From Halobacteriales archaeon (lineage in GTDB: Archaea > Thermoplasmatota > SW-10-69-26 > JACQPN01 > JAIVGT01), in assembly GCA_020201485.1 (NCBI GenBank), contig JAIVGT010000268.1, positions 1 to 5,822 on the forward strand: 5,822 nucleotides of DNA. Reading direction: 5' to 3'. This document shows, piece by piece, positions 1-4,455 of the stretch (position 1 is its first letter; each line of letters begins with the position of its first letter). The notes below the pieces were generated by a model. The model was not told the DNA's origin. It searched no databases and worked only from the letters and a program-made list of their open reading frames with translations. A program made the translations under genes and the position numbers.

Positions 1-1
1 C

Positions 2-490
2 GCCTACCAGGAGCACCGCACGTACGGAACGCACACCTGCCGCGTGCGCATCTTCAACACGACCGGGCCAGGCAAGACGAACGACGCGCCCAGCGACTTC
101 ACGCGGCGCGCTGTCGAGGTCGAGCTCGGCAAGCGCGAGCCGGTGCTGCGCGTGGGCAACCTCGAGCCGCAGCGCGGCTTCTGCGACGTGCGCGACATGC
201 TGCTCGCCCTGGAGGCAGCGATGGAGAAGGGCAAGCCGGGCGACGTGTACAACGCCGGCGCGACGCAGGCCCTCAGCATGCGCGCCCTGCTCGACCAGGT
301 CCTCGCGCTCAGCACGGCGAAGCCGCGCGTCGAGGTGGACAAGGCCCTGCTGCGCCCGACGGACGAGCCCATCATCCTCGGCGACATGGGCAAGCTCATG
401 CGCGAGACGGGCTGGGCCCCGAAGGTGCCGCTGCGCACGACGCTCGCCGACATGATGGAGCACTGGCGGCGGATCTTGAGGAATGCATGA
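2..490 (+). CDS. NAD(P)-dependent sugar-nucleotide epimerase/reductase, GDP-6-deoxy-D-mannose reductase-like (C-terminal part)
   Basis: This is the 3' part of an extended short-chain dehydrogenase whose start lies upstream of the window; 162 codons are present, with the frame open from base 2. Seen in the sequence: an R-x-F-N-T-T-G-P-G stretch (nt 47-73), which in the family follows the catalytic YxxxK helix; L-R-V-G-N-L-x-x-x-R-x-F-x-D-V-R-D (nt 146-196); G-D-V-Y-N-A-G (nt 239-259); and R-P-T-D-E-P followed by G-D-x-x-K-L and T-G-W-A-P (nt 353-424). The last set, with the terminal L-x-x-W-R segment, matches GDP-6-deoxy-D-mannose reductases (Rmd), which reduce GDP-4-keto-6-deoxy-mannose to GDP-D-rhamnose, better than GDP-mannose 4,6-dehydratase. 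The nucleotide-binding GxxGxxG and the YxxxK lie off the window, so substrate and cofactor cannot be confirmed. The stop overlaps the flippase start (ATGA), which indicates one operon for glycan precursor supply. The epimerase/reductase family is near certain; the exact reaction is an inference. Confidence 0.85.
   Translation, partial: AYQEHRTYGTHTCRVRIFNTTGPGKTNDAPSDFTRRAVEVELGKREPVLRVGNLEPQRGFCDVRDMLLALEAAMEKGKPGDVYNAGATQALSMRALLDQVLALSTAKPRVEVDKALLRPTDEPIILGDMGKLMRETGWAPKVPLRTTLADMMEHWRRILRNA
478..486 (+). promoter_or_regulatory. Shine-Dalgarno-like GAGG before the flippase start
   Basis: GAGG at 478-481 ends 5 nt before the ATG at 487, a suitable ribosome-binding distance. It lies inside the last codons of the upstream gene and includes an AGG Arg codon. 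With the 4-nt ATGA overlap it suggests translational coupling, and it supports 487 as the flippase start. Confidence 0.5.
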
Positions 491-2133
491 TCGGCCGGCG
501 CACGGCCCTCATCCTCGGCAACACCCTGGCCGGCGCGTTCCTCGGATTCCTCGCGCTCAAGGTGTTCGCCGTGGAGACCGGGCCCTACGCCGACGGCCTG
601 CTCGGCGAGCTGGCGTTCGCCATGGGCCTGGCCGGGCTCGTCAGCGTGTTCATGGACCTGGGCATGGGCAGCGCGCACATCAAGCGCGTGAGCGAGGGCC
701 GGGCGCAGGGCGGGGACGCCGTCGCAAGCTTCGCCGTGGTCAAGGTCGCCCTCGCGCTGAGCGTCGTGGCCCTCGTCACCGCCGGGGCGTGGACCGCGCT
801 GCGCCTCGGCCTGCTCGTGGACACGCCGCGCGCCGCCATCGTCATCGTCGCCCTGTACTTCGCCTGCCTCGCGCTGCGCACGGTCTTCACCGCGACCTTC
901 GACGGGCGGCAGGAGTTCGCGAAGTCGCAGCTCGTCGTGCTCAGCGAGAACCTGCTGCGCGCCCCGCTCATGATGGCGTTCTCCGTTGCCTTCGCCGCGG
1001 TCGTGCTCGGCTCCGGGCCGCTCGCCGGCGGCCTCCGCCCGTCCAGCGCCCTGGGCCAGCTCGTCGCCGGCCACGGCGCGGAGTTCCTCGCCGCCTGCTA
1101 CGCGACGGCCGCGGGCGTGAGCGTGCTCGTCGGCCTCTGGCTGTTCCGCCGCGGCTATCCCTTCGGCAAGCCGCGCCGGGACATCGTGCGCGAGGACTGG
1201 GGCTTCGCCCGGCACATCTTCCTCGCCATGGCCGTGGGCACGGTGTACGTGAGCTTCGACAAGGTGGTCATCACCTTCTTCTGGGCGGCGCAGAACACCG
1301 GCCGGTACTTCGGCGCGCAGCGGTTCAGCGACCTCATCGTCATGGTCCCGGCCGCGGTGTACACCGTACTCTTCCCCACGCTGAGCGAGCGCATGCAGCG
1401 GGGGAACCCGGAGGAGGTGCGCAGCTCGGTCGAGGGCGCGCTCCGCCACATCAGCCTCGTCGTCGTGCCGCTGAGCGCGTTCGCCATCGCCCTGGCGGGA
1501 CCCCTCCTCAGCCTGACCCTGACAGGCGTGTTCCTCGACGCCGTGCCCACGCTGCGCGTCTTGGCCCTGTACGCGCTCGTGTTCGCCATCCTCTACCCGT
1601 ACGCGACCCTGCTGCAGGCGGCCGGCCGGCCGGACCTGACGGCGCGCGCCGCCATCGTCGCCACGCTCCTCAACGTCGGCTTGAACCTCGTCCTCGTCCC
1701 GCCGCGCGGCACGCTCGGCCTCCCCCTGCCCGGCCTGGCCGAGACCGGAGCCGCCATCGCCACGCTCACCGCGGCCTGCGTGCAGCTCCTCCTCCTCCGG
1801 CGGTCGGCGCACGGCGTGCTCGGCCCCATCCCCGTCCGCCCCATCGCCAAGCACCTCGCCGCGGGCGTGGTCATGGGCTTGACGCTTGGGGCGGTCGCAT
1901 CCCCCCTCGACCTGACGTCGGGGCATGCGCCCTTCCCCCTCATGCTCGGCCTGCTCCTGCTCGGCGGCATCGTGTACGTCGCCGTGCTCTCCGTCCTCCG
2001 GGAGTTCACCCGCCAGGACGCGGACACGTACCTGCGCATCGCGAACCCGGCGGCCATGCTGCGCTACGTGCACGACGAGGTGCGGGCGCGCGGGCCCCTC
2101 CACAAGCGCGAACGTCCGCCTCCCCAATCTTGA
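487..2133 (+). CDS. Wzx/MOP-superfamily oligosaccharide flippase
   Basis: A 548-aa polytopic membrane protein of the polysaccharide-biosynthesis (Wzx/RfbX, MOP superfamily) type, expected to flip lipid-linked oligosaccharides across the cytoplasmic membrane. Many hydrophobic helices are visible, about 12-14 by eye. The family hallmark is the central amphipathic helix with S-F-D-K-V-V-I (residues 256-262), N-T-G-R-Y-F-G-A-Q-R (270-279) and V-L-F-P-T-L-S-E-R (294-302). The C-terminal half carries the typical L-L-Q-A-A-G-R-P (375-382) and L-N-V-G-L-N-L-V-L-V-P (395-405), followed by the G-A-A-I-A-T helix. Length is slightly above the usual 430-520 aa, with a charged tail after the last helix (about 504-548). 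The ATG at 487 forms an ATGA overlap with the preceding sugar-nucleotide gene, and two glycosyltransferases follow. In haloarchaea, AglR is the analogous partner in N-glycosylation; in bacteria it would serve O-antigen-like polymers. The glycan itself cannot be inferred. Confidence 0.93.
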   Translation: MIGRRTALILGNTLAGAFLGFLALKVFAVETGPYADGLLGELAFAMGLAGLVSVFMDLGMGSAHIKRVSEGRAQGGDAVASFAVVKVALALSVVALVTAGAWTALRLGLLVDTPRAAIVIVALYFACLALRTVFTATFDGRQEFAKSQLVVLSENLLRAPLMMAFSVAFAAVVLGSGPLAGGLRPSSALGQLVAGHGAEFLAACYATAAGVSVLVGLWLFRRGYPFGKPRRDIVREDWGFARHIFLAMAVGTVYVSFDKVVITFFWAAQNTGRYFGAQRFSDLIVMVPAAVYTVLFPTLSERMQRGNPEEVRSSVEGALRHISLVVVPLSAFAIALAGPLLSLTLTGVFLDAVPTLRVLALYALVFAILYPYATLLQAAGRPDLTARAAIVATLLNVGLNLVLVPPRGTLGLPLPGLAETGAAIATLTAACVQLLLLRRSAHGVLGPIPVRPIAKHLAAGVVMGLTLGAVASPLDLTSGHAPFPLMLGLLLLGGIVYVAVLSVLREFTRQDADTYLRIANPAAMLRYVHDEVRARGPLHKRERPPPQS

Positions 2134-2160
2134 TGCCCCAGCGCGCCCCTCGGCCGCCTG

Positions 2161-3027
2161 ATGGCCGCGCCCAGCCCGCTGTTTGTCAGCGTGGTCGTCA
2201 CCGTGCGCAACGAGTCCAAGGCCATCGGCGCGCTCCTCGACAGCCTCGTCCTGCAGGAAGGCCCGTTCGAGGTCCTCGTTGTGGACTCGAACAGCGAGGA
2301 CGACACCGTCGCCATCGCGCAGCGCTGCGCGGCGCAGCACCCGCAGGTGCGCGTCATCGTCTTCGGCGGCACGCGCGGCGCGAGCCGCAACGAGGGCGTG
2401 CGCCAGGCGAAGGGGGAGCATGTGGCCTTCATCGACGGCGACTGCGTCGCCAGCCCGGCCTGGCTGCGCGAGCTGCGCCAGGGGCTGCAGCGCGCCGAGG
2501 TCGCCGCGGGCAAGACGCAGTACATCGGCTTCGGCCCGTTCGAGCAGCTGGCGCGCGTCGAGCTGCGCGTGCGCGGCTACGACGTGACCCTGCCCAGCTG
2601 CAACCTCGCCTACCGCAAGCGCGTCTTCGAGCAGCTCGCCGGGTTCGACTCCTGGTTCCGCACCGCCGAGGACATCGACCTCAACTTCCGCGCCGTGCAT
2701 GCCGGGCACCACATCGAGTCCTGCCCGCGGGCGGTCGTGTTCGCCAAGACGCGCAGCACGCTCACCGGCTTCCTGAAGCAGGCCCTGTGGAACGGCTACG
2801 GCCGCAAGCAGCTCACGCTGAAGCACGGCAACCTGTGGAGCCAGTACAGCCTGCGCCAGCTCCTCCGGACGCAGGCCCCGAACCCGTGGGCCCTGCTCCG
2901 GCTGGGCGCGGCTCTCGTCGGATACACCCTGGCGAAGGTGCGCGAGCGCGCGCCGCGCGAACCCCCGGCCATGGTGAACGCGGAAAACCCGAACAAGCAC
3001 GGAGAGGCCGCGGGCCGCCGCCCGTGA
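2161..3027 (+). CDS. Family 2 glycosyltransferase (GT-A fold)
   Basis: A 288-aa inverting GT2 glycosyltransferase. The N-terminal GT-A fold shows V-S-V-V-V-T-V-R-N-E (residues 9-18, nucleotide pocket), V-V-D-S-N-S-x-D-D-T (40-49), G-A-S-R-N-E-G (73-79) and the DxD-type metal/nucleotide-diphosphate motif I-D-G-D-C (D92, D94). The acceptor side has S-C-N-L-A-Y-R-K (146-153), G-F-D (161-163) and the catalytic-base motif E-D-I-D-L-N-F-R (170-177). A hydrophobic or amphipathic helix near 241-260 followed by a basic stretch may attach it to the membrane face. It starts 27 nt after the flippase stop without a Shine-Dalgarno sequence, but an AT-rich patch (2126-2134) lies about 31 nt upstream. It probably extends a lipid-linked glycan that the neighbouring flippase exports. 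Donor sugar and acceptor are unknown. Family assignment is firm; pathway role is inferred from context. Confidence 0.93.
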   Translation: MAAPSPLFVSVVVTVRNESKAIGALLDSLVLQEGPFEVLVVDSNSEDDTVAIAQRCAAQHPQVRVIVFGGTRGASRNEGVRQAKGEHVAFIDGDCVASPAWLRELRQGLQRAEVAAGKTQYIGFGPFEQLARVELRVRGYDVTLPSCNLAYRKRVFEQLAGFDSWFRTAEDIDLNFRAVHAGHHIESCPRAVVFAKTRSTLTGFLKQALWNGYGRKQLTLKHGNLWSQYSLRQLLRTQAPNPWALLRLGAALVGYTLAKVRERAPREPPAMVNAENPNKHGEAAGRRP

Positions 3028-3043
3028 CCGCTGAGCCATCGAC

Positions 3044-3055
3044 CAATACGTTTTT
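3044..3055 (+). promoter_or_regulatory. AT-rich box with T5 tract: candidate terminator of the first GT2 and/or promoter of the second GT2
   Basis: The only clearly AT-rich patch in the 54-nt gap between the two glycosyltransferase genes, ending in TTTTT (3051-3055). Two readings fit. Archaeal intrinsic termination uses U-tracts, so it could end the upstream transcript 17-28 nt after the stop at 3027. Its centre is also about 32 nt before the ATG at 3082, which has no Shine-Dalgarno sequence, as expected of a TATA-like box for a leaderless message. The sequence alone does not decide between them. Confidence 0.35.
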
Positions 3056-3081
3056 GCAGGACCCCCGCCTCCTGCGCTCCC

Positions 3082-3834
3082 ATGCTCACCGCGGCGGGCA
3101 GCACGTCCAGACCGGAGGCCGCGTATCGCCAGCTCCTCTCCCTGGTCATCCCCGCCCTGAACGAGGAGCAGGGCATCGGGGCCGTCATCGACGAGGTGCC
3201 GCGCGACGCGCTGCGCAAGATGGGTTGGGACGTGGAGGTGCTGGTCGTGGACGGGGAGAGCGCCGACCGCACCCGCGACATCGCCACGCAGCGCGGGGCG
3301 CGCGTCATCGTCGAGCCGCGCAAGGGCTATGGCCGGGCCTACAAGACCGGCTTCGCCCGGGCGAAGGGCGACGTCATCGCCACCGCCGACGCCGACCTCA
3401 CCTATCCGGTCAGCGACCTGCCGCAGCTCCTGGAGCTGTTCGAGCGGGAGAAGCTCGACTTCCTCACCACCGACCGCTTCGCCGACTTGGAGCAGGGCGC
3501 GATGCGCACGAAGCACCGCGTCGGCAACTGGGTGCTGAGCACGGCGGCGCGCGTGCTGTTCATGCGCTCCATCCGCGACTCGCAGAGCGGCATGTGGCTG
3601 CTGCGCCGGAGCGCCTTGGACAAGCTCGTGCTCACCGCGGACGGCATGCCGTTCAGCGAGGAGATCAAGCTCGAGGCGTTCCGGCACCCGGCGCTGCGCA
3701 GCCAGGAGGTGCCCATCCGCTACCGCGTGCGCGTGGGCGAGGTGAAGCTGCAGAGTTGGGACGACGGCGTGGAGAACCTCGTGTTCCTGCTGCGCAAGCG
3801 CTTCGGCTTCACGCGGCCCGAGGCGGATGGCTAA
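3082..3834 (+). CDS. GT2 glycosyltransferase of the dolichyl-phosphate sugar synthase (DPM1/AglJ-like) type
   Basis: A 250-aa soluble GT2 protein resembling archaeal dolichyl-phosphate hexose synthases and AglJ-type enzymes, which transfer a sugar from a nucleotide donor to a polyprenyl/dolichyl phosphate at the cytoplasmic membrane face. Motifs in order: L-V-I-P-A-L-N-E-E (residues 21-29); V-V-D-G-E-S-x-D-R-T (55-64); K-G-Y-G-R-A (81-86), a hallmark of the DPM-synthase group; D-A-D-L-T-Y-P (103-109) with the metal-binding DxD; D-R-F (131-133); D-S-Q-S-G-M-W (166-172); E-E-I-K-L-E (193-198); and a late K-L-Q-S-W-D-D-G (222-229). There are no C-terminal membrane helices, so it is like the short DPM1 form rather than the GtrB or long DPMS forms. 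ATG 3082 is the first start in frame and leaves about 17 residues before the core. Its stop (TAA 3832-3834) overlaps the stop of a convergent gene. The likely role is to start or charge the lipid carrier for the glycan made by this cluster. The exact sugar is unknown. Confidence 0.92.
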   Translation: MLTAAGSTSRPEAAYRQLLSLVIPALNEEQGIGAVIDEVPRDALRKMGWDVEVLVVDGESADRTRDIATQRGARVIVEPRKGYGRAYKTGFARAKGDVIATADADLTYPVSDLPQLLELFEREKLDFLTTDRFADLEQGAMRTKHRVGNWVLSTAARVLFMRSIRDSQSGMWLLRRSALDKLVLTADGMPFSEEIKLEAFRHPALRSQEVPIRYRVRVGEVKLQSWDDGVENLVFLLRKRFGFTRPEADG

Positions 3835-3843
3835 GGCGCCTCG
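3819..3843. terminator. Inverted repeat enclosing two overlapping convergent stop codons
   Basis: CGAGGCG at 3819-3825 is the perfect reverse complement of CGCCTCG at 3837-3843. The 11-nt loop (3826-3836) contains TAA of the + gene (3832-3834) and TAG of the - gene (3831-3833, read from CTA). A C-A mismatch followed by two more pairs could lengthen the stem. The symmetric position suggests a bidirectional 3'-end hairpin, for transcript ending or RNA stability. There is no T-tract on either side, so classical intrinsic termination is uncertain. Confidence 0.4.
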
Positions 3844-4229
3844 AGCAGGCTGCACGTCACGACGCCCACGCCTTCGGAGTTGCAGGAGAGCGTGATGGGC
3901 ACGCCGGCGGGCGGCCGGTCGCCCTCGTGCTGGCAGTCGGAGAACACGCTGGCCGGGTCGAAGGCGGCGAAGCCGAGGAGCACGGCGTTCGTGCAGGTGT
4001 ACGCGTGGTGGATGCCCGGCGCGTCGGTGACGATCTGCACCGTGCCCACGAACACGCCGAGGAACTGGTAGCCGTAGTTCCCGATGGGCGTGTACGGTGC
4101 CGCGGTGCACGTGTCCGTGCCGACGTTGAGGCAGAACGCGCTCACCGGCGTCGAGGGCAGGGCGAGGCTGGCCAGGCCGAGCGGGGACGCGACGAGCGCG
4201 GCAGCCAAGGCGAGCGGGGCGAGGCGCAT
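3831..4229 (-). CDS. Small secreted six-cysteine protein, unknown family
   Basis: A 132-aa protein I do not recognise. It starts with a clear Sec-type signal: M-R-L, a long Ala/Leu-rich core, then P-S-T-P-V-S-A (residues 25-31), with cleavage likely after Ala31. The mature part of about 100 aa has six cysteines (C33, C41, C79, C99, C116, C126), an even number that suits disulfides in an extracytoplasmic protein. It also has short beta-like runs (Y-Q-F-L-G-V-F-V-G-T-V near 54-64) and an I-H-H-A-Y-T-C segment (73-79). No transmembrane helix or anchor is seen after the signal, so it is probably released. I chose ATG 4229 because the longer frame (to 4394) adds 55 Arg/Pro-rich residues that would bury the signal peptide. 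About 97% of its codons end in G or C on this strand, which supports true coding. It converges on the DPM-type glycosyltransferase and diverges from the 4333/4442 gene pair. Function is unknown. Confidence 0.72.
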   Translation of the reverse strand: MRLAPLALAAALVASPLGLASLALPSTPVSAFCLNVGTDTCTAAPYTPIGNYGYQFLGVFVGTVQIVTDAPGIHHAYTCTNAVLLGFAAFDPASVFSDCQHEGDRPPAGVPITLSCNSEGVGVVTCSLLEAP

Positions 4230-4332
4230 GCGCCCGGAGCCCGGCGCGCCAGGATGAGGTTTTCCTCCACACCGTGGGCCCCTCGCCGCGGCATCCGCAA
4301 GGGTTAAGCGGGATTCGAACGCTGGCCGCGCG
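4230..4332. promoter_or_regulatory. Divergent intergenic region with a possible promoter on each strand
   Basis: This 103-nt region separates the minus-strand secreted-protein gene (start 4229) from the plus-strand small membrane protein (start 4333). It holds two short A/T islands in otherwise GC-rich DNA: TTTT at 4260-4263 (AAAA on the minus strand, centred about 32 nt before ATG 4229) and TTAA at 4304-4307 (about 27 nt before ATG 4333). The TTTT is the loop of a 4-bp inverted repeat, GAGG/CCTC (4256-4267), which could also be an operator half. No Shine-Dalgarno sequence precedes either ATG. The arrangement fits back-to-back leaderless promoters and possible co-regulation; this is an inference from position and composition. 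Confidence 0.4.
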
Positions 4333-4455
4333 ATGCGCGCCCTGCTGCACACCGCATCCGACACGACCACGCCCCTCCTCCTCCTGGCTGGCATCGTGGT
4401 CCTCGCGGTGGTCGCGCTCCTGCTGTGGAGGCGGCGCGCGCATGGCCGGGCGTGA
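4333..4455 (+). CDS. Small single-pass membrane protein (40 aa)
   Basis: A short frame from ATG 4333 to TGA 4453-4455. The protein has a short polar N-terminus (H6, S9, D10, T11-T13), one strongly hydrophobic helix (about residues 15-32, rich in Leu, Val and Ala), then W-R-R-R-A-H-G-R-A. By the positive-inside rule the N-terminus faces outside and the Arg tail the cytoplasm. Of 40 codons, 37 end in G or C, as in the neighbours. A TTAA box sits 27 nt upstream of the ATG, as expected for a leaderless archaeal message. Its last 14 nt overlap the next gene, whose ribosome-binding site lies in this frame's Trp-Arg-Arg codons. It may be a membrane partner, regulator or simple leader for the 458-aa secreted protein. 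I recognise no family, and expression is unproven. Confidence 0.6.
   Translation: MRALLHTASDTTTPLLLLAGIVVLAVVALLLWRRRAHGRA
4427..4431 (+). promoter_or_regulatory. Shine-Dalgarno GGAGG for the 458-aa secreted protein
   Basis: GGAGG lies 10 nt before ATG 4442, inside the Trp-Arg codons of the overlapping 40-aa frame. It supports 4442 rather than the longer in-frame start at 4274. The 4274 start would add 56 Arg/Ser/Pro-rich residues ahead of an obvious signal peptide. The position implies that translation of the two genes is coupled. Confidence 0.6.

Noticed and set aside
483..4307. A 1274-codon open frame on the plus strand in another register
   Set aside because: It overlaps the flippase and both glycosyltransferases out of frame, is Arg/Pro/Ala-rich with no domains, and is explained by GC-rich codon bias.
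4308..4325. GGGATTCGAAC, which on the minus strand reads like a tRNA T-loop (GTTCGAATCC)
   Set aside because: The flanking bases form only about two of five T-stem pairs, and no matching acceptor stem or anticodon arm is found on the minus strand up to about 4390. It is likely chance, not a tRNA or tRNA attachment-site remnant.
4230..4394. An upstream extension of the minus-strand secreted protein to 4394
   Set aside because: The extra 55 residues are Arg/Gly/Pro-rich and would bury the signal peptide. It would also overlap the 40-aa gene and the divergent promoter region.
4274..4441. An N-terminal extension of the 458-aa protein starting at ATG 4274
   Set aside because: It would put 56 Arg/Ser/Pro/Cys-rich residues before a textbook signal peptide. 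The GGAGG at 4427-4431 points to 4442, and the region is better read as the 40-aa frame in another register.
4..4443. A 1479-codon open frame on the minus strand spanning most of the window
   Set aside because: It lies antisense to four well-supported genes, its translation is low-complexity Arg/Ala/Gly/His/Glu/Asp, and long stop-free antisense frames are expected when nearly all third positions are G/C.
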